DNA of 64,000 nucleotides from Frateuria_A sp035944355 (lineage in GTDB: Bacteria; Pseudomonadota; Gammaproteobacteria; Xanthomonadales; Rhodanobacteraceae), in contig NZ_DASZBH010000015.1 of assembly GCF_035944355.1 (NCBI RefSeq), forward strand, positions 8,250 through 72,249. The letters are read 5' to 3'. The translations under genes were made by a program, and so were the position numbers. The notes beneath the pieces are model-generated. The model saw only the letters and a list, made by a program, of their open reading frames with translations, had not been told where the DNA came from and ran no database searches. This document shows positions 25,630-35,425 of the stretch, one piece after another; the first letter of the stretch is position 1, and each line of letters opens with the position of its first letter.

Positions 25630-26487
25630 ATGAAAACCCCCACCGGCTTGCTCGAACTCATCGACGACGGCGTCATTGACGAAGTCCTGCGTCCGCTCAA
25701 GAGCGGCAAGGAGGCCTCCGTCTACATCGTTCGCTCGGGCGAGGACGTGCGCTGCGCCAAGGTCTACAAGGACATGGCCCAGCGCAGTTTCCAGCAGCGT
25801 GTGCAGTACCAGGAAGGCCGCAAGGTGCGCGGCAGCCGGCAGGCACGGGCGATCGGCAAGGCCAGCAAGTTCGGCCGCAAGGAGGCCGAAGCGGCCTGGA
25901 AGAATGCCGAGGTGGACGCGCTGTATCTGCTGGCCGGCGCCGGCGTGCGCGTACCGCAGCCTTACGGCTACTTCAACGGCGTGCTGGTGATGGAGCTGAT
26001 CACCGACGCCGACGGCCACTCGGCCCCGCGGCTGGGCGAGGTGGAGCTGTCCGCCGACCTTGCCCGCCAATACCACGGCATCCTGATCCGCCAGATCGTG
26101 CGCATGCTCTGCGTCGGCATCATCCATGGCGACCTCTCCCCGTACAACGTCCTGGTGACTCCCGACGGTCCGGTGATCATCGACCTGCCCCAGGTGGTCA
26201 GCGCCTCGGGCAACAACGCCGCACGCACCATGCTGCGGCGCGACGTGAGCAACATCACCATCAACCTGTCGCGCTTCGCTCCGGAACTCCTCGATACCTA
26301 TTACGCCGAGGAAATGTGGGCGCTGTTCGAACAAGGGGAACTGCAGCCGGAAAGCGAACTGACCGGCTGCTTCGCGTACGACGAAAGCATCGTCGACGTC
26401 GACAGCGTGATGCAGTCGATCATCGATGCCCGCGAGGAGGCGGCCATCCGCCAACAGGGCCGCGAAGCGGCACTGGCCGAAGGCTGA
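25630..26487 (+). CDS. RIO-type atypical serine protein kinase
   Basis: 285 residues. RIO1-like kinase features: KSGKEASVYIV (ATP-binding loop), CAKVYKDM with the Lys, EAxVDALYLLAGAGVRVPQPYG, LVMELITD (hinge), IIHGDLSPYNVLV with catalytic Asp and Asn, and IIDLPQVV with the metal-binding Asp. Bacterial RIO proteins are less known than the archaeal/eukaryotic ribosome-maturation factors; targets are unknown. The 344 bp before the gene (25286-25629) hold no other gene I can support. Confidence 0.9.
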   Translation: MKTPTGLLELIDDGVIDEVLRPLKSGKEASVYIVRSGEDVRCAKVYKDMAQRSFQQRVQYQEGRKVRGSRQARAIGKASKFGRKEAEAAWKNAEVDALYLLAGAGVRVPQPYGYFNGVLVMELITDADGHSAPRLGEVELSADLARQYHGILIRQIVRMLCVGIIHGDLSPYNVLVTPDGPVIIDLPQVVSASGNNAARTMLRRDVSNITINLSRFAPELLDTYYAEEMWALFEQGELQPESELTGCFAYDESIVDVDSVMQSIIDAREEAAIRQQGREAALAEG

Positions 26488-26761
26488 CCAACGCCGCGTA
26501 CTTCACCCACTCGGCGCGCTCCCCCTTTCGAGAGGCCACCTCGGATCGGTAAAGCCTTGCGGCGGAAAACGCAGATGCGTCGGCCGTGCGGCAGTTCTTG
26601 CCGTGGCCGGTTGACTCCAATTTGGGGTTTTCGTCACCCCTGCCCCACCACGCTGGATGAGGCATAAACCCTCGCGGCCTGCGCGCTTGCGCCGGCGTTT
26701 CGCTGGGGACAGGCTGGCCGGGCCGGCCAGGGGCGGCCAACCTGCGATAAGGAGAGCAACC

Positions 26762-27544
26762 ATGAAGCGATTAGCCTGGTACGGCGCACTGGCGCTCCTG
26801 GCGGCCGTTCCGGTGCAGTCCATGGCCGCGGACGGCTATGTGACCGGCGACGCCACGCTGCGCGCCGGACCGGACATCGATTATCCAGCGGTGGACATGA
26901 TTCCAGCGGGTGCGCCCATCGGCATCGAGGGCTGCACCGACGGCTGGGAATGGTGCGACGTGGTGTTCAACGACGAGCGCGGCTGGGTGGCCGGCAACTT
27001 CATCCAGGACGAGTACGAGAACCAGCCGGTGCTCGTTCCCGCCTACGGCGAGCGCCTGGGCATTCCGATCGTTTCGTTCTCCATCGTGACGTACTGGGAC
27101 CGCTACTACGTCGACCGGCCGTTCTATCGCGAACGCGAGCGCTGGTATCACAGCCCGCCGCCGCATCACGCGCCGCCGCCGCCTTCGCGCCAGCCCTGGG
27201 CGCACCCGCAGCGCAGGGAGGAAAACCCCGGCGACCACGACCGCGACTACCACGACCGCGACGACAGGCGCGCCGCGCCCGTGCCCTACCGGCGGGCCGA
27301 GCCGGAGCCGGGCCATGCGCCGCCCTATGCGCCCGACGACCGGCACCTGTCGAACGGACGCCCGATGCCGCGCGAGCCGGGACCCCAGCTGCAGCGCCCG
27401 CCCGCAACGGCCCCGACCGAGGCGCCGCGCGGCGCGCCCGCCGGCCATCCGCCGGGCGACCACGCGTCAGAGGAGCATCGAACGGATGCGCACCCCGGCA
27501 ACGACCACCCGCCGTCGGACCATGACAGGGACGAACAGCATTAG
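26762..27544 (+). CDS. Exported SH3-like domain protein with a disordered Pro/His/Asp tail
   Basis: 260 residues. Signal peptide MKRLAWYGALALLAAVPVQSMA. Mature protein begins with an SH3b domain: YVTGDATLRAGPDIDYPAVDMIPAGAPI through GWVAGNFI. The C-terminal half is disordered and unusually rich in Pro, His, Arg and Asp (HDRDYHDRDDRR, PPPHHAPPPP). SH3b domains often bind cell-wall peptides, so a periplasmic role is likely. AAGGAGAGCAACC precedes the ATG at 26762. Confidence 0.8.
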   Translation: MKRLAWYGALALLAAVPVQSMAADGYVTGDATLRAGPDIDYPAVDMIPAGAPIGIEGCTDGWEWCDVVFNDERGWVAGNFIQDEYENQPVLVPAYGERLGIPIVSFSIVTYWDRYYVDRPFYRERERWYHSPPPHHAPPPPSRQPWAHPQRREENPGDHDRDYHDRDDRRAAPVPYRRAEPEPGHAPPYAPDDRHLSNGRPMPREPGPQLQRPPATAPTEAPRGAPAGHPPGDHASEEHRTDAHPGNDHPPSDHDRDEQH

Positions 27545-27933
27545 CCGGGTATGCGCCTGACGAACGGCGCGCAGTCCCCCGATTGCGCGCCCCGAGGTCG
27601 GCCTCGATCCCCTGAGGCATTCGTGCCGGAGCCCCGCCAGCCATCCAGTCGCGCTTGCGGCGCCGGGCGCCATGACCAGGCACGCTCGCCTTTTTCTGGA
27701 GGTGCAGCGCGGGCTCGCGCCCTACAAGTTGCCGGCCTTCCACGATAGCCGCATCTGCATGGCCCGCGACGCCGGCGCAGGCAGTTGGACCAGCTGGGAC
27801 CAACTGGCGCTGAGCGACAGCGACCGGAACCACGGCCCGATCGTCGCGTGCGGGCTGGCGTAGGGCCGGCTTCGTCTTGAACGAGCATACCGGGCCGGAG
27901 GGCGCCCTTACGAGCGCCCCGGGCCGGCTCGCC
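27545..27933. other. 389-bp gap without a supported gene
   Basis: Between the SH3 gene and the convergent M13 peptidase. An open frame of 63 codons at 27672-27863 on the plus strand has no recognisable motif and no clear ribosome binding site, so I do not call it. The stretch has high GC like its flanks; no repeat or hairpin stands out. Confidence 0.5.
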
Positions 27934-29985
27934 TTACCAGATCCGCACGCGATCCTGCGGCGCGCGCCACATGGGCTGCCCGGGCTTCACGCCGAACGCC
28001 TCGTAGAACGCGGGGATGTTGGACATCGGGCCGAGCACGCGCCATTTCGCCGGCGCATGCACGTCCGACAGCAGGCGCTGGCGCAACTGCTGCTGGCGCT
28101 GCTGGCTCATCCAGCCCAGCGCATAGCCGAGGAAGTAGCGCTGCGTCGGGGTCAGCCCGCCGGTCTTCTCGCCCTTCTTGTATTGCTCGGTCTTCTCGAA
28201 CGCCTCCAGGCCCAGCAGCACGCCGCCGTAGTCGGCGATGTTCTCGCCCAGGCTGGCCTTGCCGTTGATGTGCAGGCCCGGCAGCGGCTCGTAGGCGTCG
28301 AACTGCCTGACCATCACCTGCGCGGCGGCGTTGAAGCGGGCGGCGTCCTGCGCCGTCCACCAGGCGGACAGGTTGCCCTGCGCGTCGTACTGGCGGCCCT
28401 CGTCGTCGAAGCCGTGGGTGATCTCGTGGCCGATCGTGCTGGCCGCGACGTAGCCGTAGGCAACCGCATCATCCACCTGGTCGTCGGGCACGCCGGGCAC
28501 CATGAAGATCGCCGCCGGCAGCACGATCTCGTTGTTGGACGGGTTGTAGTAGGCGTTGTAGGTCTGCGGCGTCATGTCCCATTCGGTGCGGTCGACCGGC
28601 TTGCCGAACTTGGACAGGTTGTCCTGGAACTGCCAGCGGTTGGCCGACATCACGTTCGCCGCATAGGACTCGCGCCCGACCTCGAGCGCCGAATAGTCCT
28701 TCCACTTGTCCGGGTAACCGACCTTGGGCGTGACCGCGGCGAGCTTGGCCAGCGCCTTGGCTTTGGTGTCCTCGCCCATCCAGTCCAGCCGCTGGATGCG
28801 GTCGTGGAAGGTGCTGCGCACCGCTTCGACCATCGCCTGGTAGCGCTGCTTGGACGCCTCGGGGAAATACTGCCTGACGAAGATGCGCCCGAGCACCATG
28901 CCCATGGCGTCGTTCTCCTCGTCCAGTGCGCGCTTCCAGCGCGGGCGCTGCTCCTGCTGGCCCGACATGGCGCGGCCGTGGAAATCGAAGTGTTCCTCGT
29001 CCAGCGTGGTGGACAGGAACGGCGCGTAGTCGTCGACCAGGTGATAGCGCAGGTAGTCCTTGAGCACCGGCAGCGGCGTCTCGCGCAGCAGGCGGTCCTC
29101 GGCCGCGAAGAATTCCGGCTGGCCGACGATCACGTAAGAGGGACGGATGCCCCAGGCGGCCAGCCGCGCGCTCCAGTCGATGGAGGGCGTGTACTTCGCG
29201 GTGAAGTCCGCCGGCGTCATCTTGTTGTAGTTCTTCTCCGGATCGCGCAGGTCCTCGAGCTTGCGCGAGGCCTTGGCCAGCGCCGTTTCGAAGGCCATCA
29301 CCTTCGTGGCCGAAGCCTTGGCAGCCGCCGGGTTGCGGCCGAGCAACACGAAGGTGCGCGCCATGTGCTCGACATACGCGGTGCGGATCTTGGCCACGCC
29401 CGCTTCCGGGTTGAAGTAGAAGTCGCGGTTGGGCAGGCCCAGGCCGCCCTGGCGGACCTGCACCGCCATCGTGGCGCTGTCCTTGTCGTCCTGGCCGACG
29501 CCGATGCGGAACAGCACGCCCACGCCGATCGGCTTGAACGCGAACACCGTGTCGAGCACGCCCGCGGGCGAGGAGATCGCGTCGATGCGCGTCAGCTCGG
29601 CGTGCAGCGGCCGCGTTCCCAGGCGATCGGCCTTCGCCACGTCCATGGCGGTGGCCCAGAAGTCGCCGATCTTCCGCTGGTCGCTGCCCGGCGCGGCCTT
29701 CTGCCTGGCCGCTGCCTCGCTGATGCCGCGCAGCCGCGCATACAGCTCGTCGTCCACCTCGTTGCCGATGCCCCACGCCGCCTCGGACGCCGGGATCGGA
29801 TGCGCCTTCAGCCAGGCGCCGTTGGCGTACTCGAAGAAATCCACGCCTGGATCGACCGAACTGTCGATGTGCGCAGCGAGGAAATCCGGCTTGGGCGCGG
29901 CGTCCGCGGCCAGGGCGCCGGCGGAGGCGAACGCCAGCGCGGCCGCCAGCAGGGTGGCTCGGAAGGAAGTGGCCAGGTGGGTCAT
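27934..29985 (-). CDS. pepO: M13-family (neprilysin/PepO-like) zinc endopeptidase
   Basis: 683 residues with a signal peptide (FRATLLAAALAFASAGALAAD), so secreted to the periplasm. The domain order is that of M13: an N-terminal helical part (PGVDFFEYANGAWL) and a C-terminal gluzincin part with the zinc motif HEITHGFDD, the third ligand Glu in ENIADYGG, and NAYYNPSNNEIVLPAAIF. The protein ends near VRIW, close to the family C terminus (usual xxCxVW). It cleaves peptides. The start MTHLAT at 29985 is preferred to 30021. Confidence 0.93.
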   Translation of the reverse strand: MTHLATSFRATLLAAALAFASAGALAADAAPKPDFLAAHIDSSVDPGVDFFEYANGAWLKAHPIPASEAAWGIGNEVDDELYARLRGISEAAARQKAAPGSDQRKIGDFWATAMDVAKADRLGTRPLHAELTRIDAISSPAGVLDTVFAFKPIGVGVLFRIGVGQDDKDSATMAVQVRQGGLGLPNRDFYFNPEAGVAKIRTAYVEHMARTFVLLGRNPAAAKASATKVMAFETALAKASRKLEDLRDPEKNYNKMTPADFTAKYTPSIDWSARLAAWGIRPSYVIVGQPEFFAAEDRLLRETPLPVLKDYLRYHLVDDYAPFLSTTLDEEHFDFHGRAMSGQQEQRPRWKRALDEENDAMGMVLGRIFVRQYFPEASKQRYQAMVEAVRSTFHDRIQRLDWMGEDTKAKALAKLAAVTPKVGYPDKWKDYSALEVGRESYAANVMSANRWQFQDNLSKFGKPVDRTEWDMTPQTYNAYYNPSNNEIVLPAAIFMVPGVPDDQVDDAVAYGYVAASTIGHEITHGFDDEGRQYDAQGNLSAWWTAQDAARFNAAAQVMVRQFDAYEPLPGLHINGKASLGENIADYGGVLLGLEAFEKTEQYKKGEKTGGLTPTQRYFLGYALGWMSQQRQQQLRQRLLSDVHAPAKWRVLGPMSNIPAFYEAFGVKPGQPMWRAPQDRVRIW

Positions 29986-30257
29986 GGGGTGTTCCTGGAG
30001 AGGGTTCGCGCGACTCTGCACGCCGCGAGGGCGCCCGTGAACCGCCGAAGGTCATGCCAAAGGCGTACCCGCGTCAACAGGCACCTGTCCCGGCCCCAGG
30101 CTGCCGACGATGCTTCGCACACCTGCGCAGAAGCCCCTGGCGCCGTTTCGCTGGCCGTGTCGAAACCGGCGCTCGCCGTTCGTCGCTGTGAAGAGGCCAG
30201 CATCGGCACCGGCATCCGGACGTTCTGCGGCCCATCACCGGAACCTAGGGAGAAGTC

Positions 30258-30923
30258 ATGGCCAGCCCGACCACTGCAAAGCGCAAGCTCGTGTTGAAGA
30301 TGTCCGTTTCCCTGGACGGCTTCGTCGCCGGGCCCAACGGCGAGGCCGACTGGATATTCCGCTCGTCGGGCGGCGAGGATTCCACCGCGTGGCTGCTCGA
30401 CACGCTCGGCGGGGCGGGCGTGCACATCATGGGCAGCCGCAGCTATCACGACATGGCGGCGTTCTGGCCCTACTCGGACATGCCGATCGCCGCGCCGATG
30501 AACGACATCCCCAAGCTCATCTTCTCCAGGCGTGGGATCGAGCACGGCCCGCAGGCCGGCAAGACGACGGCGGCACTGGCCGAAGCGAAGGCACGCAATG
30601 CGCAGCGGCACGGCGCCACGCCGACGGAGGCCATCCTCAAGTCCTGGACCGAGCCTGCGGTGGCGCGCGGCGAGCTCGTGGAAGAAGTCCGCCGGCTCAA
30701 GGAGCAGCCGGGCAACTACATCCTCGCGCACGGCGGCGCCCGGTTCGCACGCAGCCTGGTGGCCGCCGGCCTCATCGACGAATACCGGCTGGCCGTGCAT
30801 CCCGTGGCGCTGGGCCGGGGCCAGCCATTGTTTTCCGAACTGAGCAGCCCGGTCGATCTGCGCCTGGTCAATACGATCTCCTTCGCCTCCGGCACCCTGG
30901 CTGTCGTCTATCGGCCCGCTTGA
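30258..30923 (+). CDS. Dihydrofolate reductase-fold (RibD C-terminal-like) protein
   Basis: 221 residues. The fold signature is KLVLKMSVSLDGFVAGPNGE, then HIMGSRSYHDMAAFWPY and, near the end, YILAHGGARFARSLVAAGLIDEYRLAVHPVALGRGQPLF. It belongs to the YyaP/RibD-C group that binds NADPH; the substrate is unknown, and no riboflavin genes are adjacent. GGGAGA lies 5 bases before the ATG. Confidence 0.85.
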   Translation: MASPTTAKRKLVLKMSVSLDGFVAGPNGEADWIFRSSGGEDSTAWLLDTLGGAGVHIMGSRSYHDMAAFWPYSDMPIAAPMNDIPKLIFSRRGIEHGPQAGKTTAALAEAKARNAQRHGATPTEAILKSWTEPAVARGELVEEVRRLKEQPGNYILAHGGARFARSLVAAGLIDEYRLAVHPVALGRGQPLFSELSSPVDLRLVNTISFASGTLAVVYRPA

Positions 30924-31062
30924 ACCAGCCGCGAGCCGCGACCCAAGGGCGGCGGCAGGGATCTGCTCCTTGGGTCGGCACCGGTACTTCGACCTCGCTT
31001 TGACGGCTGCACGCGAACAATCGCAGCGCTCCCGGTGTGCCACGCGCTACTCGCGCCCAGCC

Positions 31063-31938
31063 ATGCATCCGCCTCCGACCCCTGCCGCCCGCCGCAATCG
31101 CCGCAGGCGTGCGTTCGTTCTGCCCTTGCTGCTCGCCGCATCGCTGGGCGGTCGTCCGCTGCGAGCCACGGACTGGCATGTGAGTTTGGCCGCCGAACAG
31201 GGCTGGGCCGGCGGCTGGATCCGGGTACGCGAGAACGACGTACCCGCCACTCGCCTGCGCTTGAACGACGACCTCGGTGCCAATCACATGCAGTCGTTGC
31301 GGCTGCTCGCCTGGACGCCGCTGGGTGACGTGGGCGAGCTGCACCTAGGCCTGACCACCCATCGCCTGGACGGCAGCGCCCAGTTCGCCGCTCCGGTCTA
31401 CTTCAACGGCACCAAGGTGGCGCCGGGCCGGCTGGATACCGCCACCCACTTCCAGGACTTCATCGAACTGGACGCGAGCTACTGGCGCCGCCTGGCGGAC
31501 GTTGGCCGCGGCGGCAGCCTGTGGGGCAGCCTCGGCGCCCGCTACGTCATGCTCAACTTCAAGCTGGACGGCGCCATCGCCGCGGACAGCCCCGGCCACG
31601 AGCTGAAGGAAGACTTCTACGTACAGGAGCTTCCCGTACCCATGCTGGGGCTGCACCTGCGCTACCCGCTCAGCGATGTCCTGCAGCTGACCGCCGATGC
31701 CAGTTGGGGCCGCCTGCCCTGGGTGAACAGCCTGCGCACCGAAGGCGGCGAAGTGCGCCTGGCGCAGACCGACAGCGAGGAACAAGTCGCCCTGGCCTAC
31801 CGGGCCGACCCGCATTGGCGGTTCACTGCCTACGTCTTCCACACCGAGTTCGCGCAGGACGAGCGCAGCCGCGAGGACGGCAACGCGGTCTACCTGCACG
31901 ACAGCGGCGCGGGCATCTCGGCGGAATACGCGTTCTAG
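31063..31938 (+). CDS. Probable outer-membrane beta-barrel protein
   Basis: 291 residues. A long basic n-region (PAARRNRRRRAFVLPLLLAASLGG) precedes the signal-peptide core, and the mature part alternates hydrophobic and polar residues in strands such as HVSLAAEQGWAGGWIRV, SLRLLAWTPLGDVGELHLGL and LWGSLGARYVMLNF. The C terminus ends GAGISAEYAF, i.e. aromatic F last as in outer-membrane barrels. Function unknown; the start at 31063 is one of several possible, the signal peptide being the deciding feature. Confidence 0.6.
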   Translation: MHPPPTPAARRNRRRRAFVLPLLLAASLGGRPLRATDWHVSLAAEQGWAGGWIRVRENDVPATRLRLNDDLGANHMQSLRLLAWTPLGDVGELHLGLTTHRLDGSAQFAAPVYFNGTKVAPGRLDTATHFQDFIELDASYWRRLADVGRGGSLWGSLGARYVMLNFKLDGAIAADSPGHELKEDFYVQELPVPMLGLHLRYPLSDVLQLTADASWGRLPWVNSLRTEGGEVRLAQTDSEEQVALAYRADPHWRFTAYVFHTEFAQDERSREDGNAVYLHDSGAGISAEYAF

Positions 31939-32001
31939 CCTGGCCCTGCGGGCGACGCCGGACCGCTGCCGCGCTAAACTGCCGGTTTTGCTCCGGAAAA
32001 C

Positions 32002-32658
32002 ATGGCGCAAGCTGCACTCCGCCCGGCGGTTCGCGGGCCCACGTTCACCCGTTTGCTGGCGCGCCTGGCAGAGGTCGACGTGGCCGCGTCCGGCCAGTCG
32101 CTGCCCGAGCGGCTGGGGCAGTGGCTGGACTGGAAGCATGCGCTGTCGCTCGCCGCCGCGCTCGATGGGCGGCCGGCCGCGGCCGCGGTGGACGCACCGG
32201 CGCCAGAGGACCTGCACGGACAATGCAAACGGGCGCACGAGGTGCTGGCCGCGGCCATCAAGGACGATCCGCTGCTCGCCGCCCGCGCATTGGCACCGGC
32301 CCAGCCCGACTACGCCCCCTTCCGCCAGCATTGCCTCGCCCGCCAGCGCGCCATGCAGGCCACCGTCGGCCGCCTGCGCGGCACGCTGCGTGACGCGCTC
32401 GCCCAGGCTTCGCCCGACCTGGCGCGACTGGCCGAAGTGGATGCCGTCATGGAAGCGGCCCTCACCCCGCGCGAGCACGCCCTGCTCGCCCAGGTGCCCG
32501 AACTGCTCGGCCGGCGCTTTGAAAGCCTGCGTGCCGCCGGGCATGCCTCCACCTGGCTCGATGGCTTCCGCCGCGACATGCAGGGCGTGTTGCTGGCCGA
32601 GCTCGATCTTCGTTTCCAACCGGTCGAGGCGCTGCTCGCGGCGCTTCGCACCTCCTGA
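32002..32658 (+). CDS. DUF3348 protein
   Basis: 218 residues, soluble and helical. The pattern RGPTFTRLLARLAEVDVAASGQSLPERLGQWLDWKHALSLAAALD and the late FRRDMQGVLLAELDLRFQPVEALLAAL are those of DUF3348. First gene of the motor-like cluster; the DUF802 gene begins 11 bases after its stop. Function unknown. Confidence 0.85.
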   Translation: MAQAALRPAVRGPTFTRLLARLAEVDVAASGQSLPERLGQWLDWKHALSLAAALDGRPAAAAVDAPAPEDLHGQCKRAHEVLAAAIKDDPLLAARALAPAQPDYAPFRQHCLARQRAMQATVGRLRGTLRDALAQASPDLARLAEVDAVMEAALTPREHALLAQVPELLGRRFESLRAAGHASTWLDGFRRDMQGVLLAELDLRFQPVEALLAALRTS

Positions 32659-32669
32659 CGCGGTTCTCC

Positions 32670-34763
32670 ATGTTCAAACGTCTGCTTTTCCTTTCCGTGT
32701 TCGCGCTGGGCCTCATCGCCGTCGGCTGGATCGTCGCCGGCTACGTCGGCTCCAATCCGCCAGGCGCGGCCGTCGCGCTGCTGATCGGCGCCTGCTACCT
32801 GGCCGGCGCCTTCGAGCTGTTCCGTTATCGCCAGGCCACCGCCACGCTGCGCCGGGCGGTCGACGAACTGGCCGAGCCGCCGGCCGAGCTCGGCCGCTGG
32901 CTGGAGCGCCTGGCTCCCGGCCTGCGCCACGCCGTGCGCCTGCGCGTGGAAGGCGAGCGCGCCGCGCTGCCGGCGCCGGCGATGACGCCCTACCTGATCG
33001 GCCTGCTGGTGCTGCTGGGCATGCTCGGCACGCTGCTCGGCATGATGGCGACCTTGCGCGGCACCGGCACGGCGCTCGGCAGCGCCAGCGACCTGCAGGC
33101 GATCCGCGGCTCGCTGGCCGCGCCGGTCAACGGGCTGGCCTTCGCCTTCGGCACCTCCATCGCCGGCGTCGCCAGCTCGGCGATGCTCGGCCTGCTCTCC
33201 GCGCTGGTCCGCCGCGAGCGGCTGCAGGCGGTGCACGCGCTGGATGCCGCCATCACCTCCACGTTGCGCATCCACTCGCAGGCGCACCGGCGCGAGGAAG
33301 CCTTCCGCCTGCTGCAGCAGCAGGCCGCGGCGATGCCCGCGCTGGTCGACCGCCTGCAGGCGATGGCCGCGACACTGGAGCAGCAAAACGCCGCCGCCCA
33401 CGAGCGCCAATTCGCCGACCGCGAGGCCTTCCACCGCCACACCGAGGAGGCCTACACGCGCCTGGCCCGCTCGGTCGAACAGTCGCTGCAGGCCAGCGTG
33501 GCCGACAGTGCGCGCACCGCCGCCGGCGTGCTGCAGCCGGTGGTCGAATCCACCCTGGCCAGCCTTGCCCGCGAGAGCGCCGCGATCCAGGCCAGCATGG
33601 GCGAGGCCGTGCAGCGCCAGCTCGACGGCCTGGCGGCCGGCTTCGACGCCACCGCGCGTACCGTCACCGGCATCTGGAACGACGCGCTCGCCCAGCACCG
33701 TCAGGCCAATGAAGCCCACGCGCAGGCGCTGGGCGACTCCCTCGCCCGCTTCGCCGACACCTTCGAGCGGCGCTCCTCCGCCCTGCTGGACGGCGTCGCC
33801 ACGCGCCTGGACGCGAGCGCCGACCGCGCAGCCGCGGCATGGCAGAGCGCGCTGTCCAAGCAGGACGCCGTCCACACCGAGCTCGCCGAGCGCAACCGGC
33901 AGGCGCTGGCCGCCGCCGGCGCGAGCTTCGAGTCGCACGCGGCCGCGCTGATGCAGGCGGTCGACCGCTCGCACGCGCAACTGCAGTCAACACTCCAGTC
34001 GCGGGACGAGGAGCGCCTGGCCGCCTGGGCGCAGAAGCTCGACGCCATCACCGCGGACCTCGCCGCGCGATGGAACGAGGCCGGCGAAGCCACCGAGAGC
34101 CGCCAGCAGGCCATCTGCGACACGCTGGAGCAGACCGCCGGCGCCATCGTGGCGCAAACCCAGGCCCATGCCAGCCAGACCCTCGCCGAGATCGCGCGCC
34201 TGGTCGAGGCCGCGTCCGAAGCGCCGCGCGTCGCCGCCGAAGTGGTCGGCGAGCTGCGCCAGAGGCTGTCCGACAGCATGGTGCGCGACACTGCCATGCT
34301 GGAGGAGCGCAGCCGCCTGCTGGCCACGCTGGAAACCCTGCTCGACGCGGTCAACCATGCCTCCACCGAACAGCGCAGCGCGATCGACGCGCTGGTCGAC
34401 ACCTCGGCCGAGCTGCTCGATCGCGTCGGCAGCCGCTTCGCCGCGCAGGTCGAAGCGCAGGCCGGCAAGCTCGATACCGCCGCCGCGCAGGTCGCCGCCG
34501 GCGCCGTCGAAGTCGCCAGCCTGGGCGAAGCCTTCGGCGCTGGCGTGGCGCAGTTCGGCCAGGCGAACGACGCACTGATGGAGCGCCTGCAGCAGCTCAC
34601 CGGCGCGCTCGACGCCTCGCTCGCGCGCAGCGACGAGCAACTCGCCTACTACGTGGCGCAGGCCAAGGAAGTGGTCGAGCTCAGCGTGCTCTCGCAGCAG
34701 CAGATCATCGCCGACATGCAGCAGCTCGCCGGTCGCGGCAAGTCGAAGGCGGCGAAAGCATGA
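32670..34763 (+). CDS. DUF802 MotA/TolQ/ExbB-like membrane protein with a long coiled-coil tail
   Basis: 697 residues. Membrane segments at about 5-25, 32-52, 107-128 (TPYLIGLLVLLGMLGTLLGMM) and 156-178 (GLAFAFGTSIAGVASSAMLGLL); the last two resemble the channel-lining helices of MotA/ExbB. A coiled-coil and Ala-rich helical tail of about 500 residues follows, of the kind seen in ZorA of Zorya anti-phage systems. Forms, with the next gene, a likely ion-driven stator complex. Overlaps it by ATGA. Confidence 0.85.
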   Translation: MFKRLLFLSVFALGLIAVGWIVAGYVGSNPPGAAVALLIGACYLAGAFELFRYRQATATLRRAVDELAEPPAELGRWLERLAPGLRHAVRLRVEGERAALPAPAMTPYLIGLLVLLGMLGTLLGMMATLRGTGTALGSASDLQAIRGSLAAPVNGLAFAFGTSIAGVASSAMLGLLSALVRRERLQAVHALDAAITSTLRIHSQAHRREEAFRLLQQQAAAMPALVDRLQAMAATLEQQNAAAHERQFADREAFHRHTEEAYTRLARSVEQSLQASVADSARTAAGVLQPVVESTLASLARESAAIQASMGEAVQRQLDGLAAGFDATARTVTGIWNDALAQHRQANEAHAQALGDSLARFADTFERRSSALLDGVATRLDASADRAAAAWQSALSKQDAVHTELAERNRQALAAAGASFESHAAALMQAVDRSHAQLQSTLQSRDEERLAAWAQKLDAITADLAARWNEAGEATESRQQAICDTLEQTAGAIVAQTQAHASQTLAEIARLVEAASEAPRVAAEVVGELRQRLSDSMVRDTAMLEERSRLLATLETLLDAVNHASTEQRSAIDALVDTSAELLDRVGSRFAAQVEAQAGKLDTAAAQVAAGAVEVASLGEAFGAGVAQFGQANDALMERLQQLTGALDASLARSDEQLAYYVAQAKEVVELSVLSQQQIIADMQQLAGRGKSKAAKA

Positions 34764-35425
34764 GCGACGAGGTCGAGTTCGAAGGCGAGTCGACCGCGCC
34801 GATCTGGGCCTTCGGCGACCTGATGTCGGTGCTGCTGGGCGCCTTCGTGCTGATCCTGGTGGGCGTCATCGGCGTGCAGCTGCAGCTCTCGCACAAGCTG
34901 GAGGTGGCCGAGAAACAGCGCCAGGCCGAACTGCAACGCCGCACCACGCTGGAACAGGCGCTGGCCACGCCGCTGGCGCAGGGCCGCGTGACCCTGGTCA
35001 ACGGACGCATCGGCATCCGGGGCAGCCTCTTGTTCGCGCTCAATTCCGACCAGCTGCAGCCCGAAGGCCGCCAGCTCGTGCAGAGCCTCGCCGCGCCGCT
35101 GGCGCGGTACCTGCAGTCGCGCGACGAGCTGCTGATGGTCAGCGGCTTCACCGACGACCGGCCCGTGCACGGCGACAACCGCCCGTTCGCCGACAACTGG
35201 GAGCTCTCCGCCCAGCGCGCGCTCACCGTCACCCGTGCGCTGATCGCCGCCGGCGTGCCCGCCGATGCGGTCTTCGCCGCCGCCTTCGGCGCGCAGCAAC
35301 CGGTCAGCGCCAATACGGATGAAGCCGGCCGCGCGAAGAACCGGCGCGTGGAGATCGCTCCGATCCCCCGCTCGTCGGCCGCCGACGCTACACCGAACCG
35401 CGCCGACGCCGGCCATGCGCCCTGA
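34760..35425 (+). CDS. MotB/ZorB-like inner-membrane protein with OmpA peptidoglycan-binding domain
   Basis: 221 residues. A single membrane helix at about 17-38 (AFGDLMSVLLGAFVLILVGV) carries D20 at its cytoplasmic end, the position of the proton-binding Asp in MotB, ExbD and ZorB. A coiled linker precedes the OmpA domain: RGSLLFALNSDQLQPEG, VSGFTDDRPVHGD, NWELSAQRALTVTRALIAAG and KNRRVEI, which binds peptidoglycan. It is the ion-driven partner of the DUF802 protein. The next gene begins 11 bases before its stop in another frame. Confidence 0.88.
   Translation: MSDEVEFEGESTAPIWAFGDLMSVLLGAFVLILVGVIGVQLQLSHKLEVAEKQRQAELQRRTTLEQALATPLAQGRVTLVNGRIGIRGSLLFALNSDQLQPEGRQLVQSLAAPLARYLQSRDELLMVSGFTDDRPVHGDNRPFADNWELSAQRALTVTRALIAAGVPADAVFAAAFGAQQPVSANTDEAGRAKNRRVEIAPIPRSSAADATPNRADAGHAP

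Noticed and set aside
27672..27863. 63-residue plus-strand open frame in the SH3-M13 gap
   Set aside because: No ribosome binding site, motif or conservation evidence.
27877..30297. 806-residue plus-strand open frame over the M13 peptidase gene
   Set aside because: Antisense to a peptidase with intact HEITH motif; the translation has no recognisable domain.
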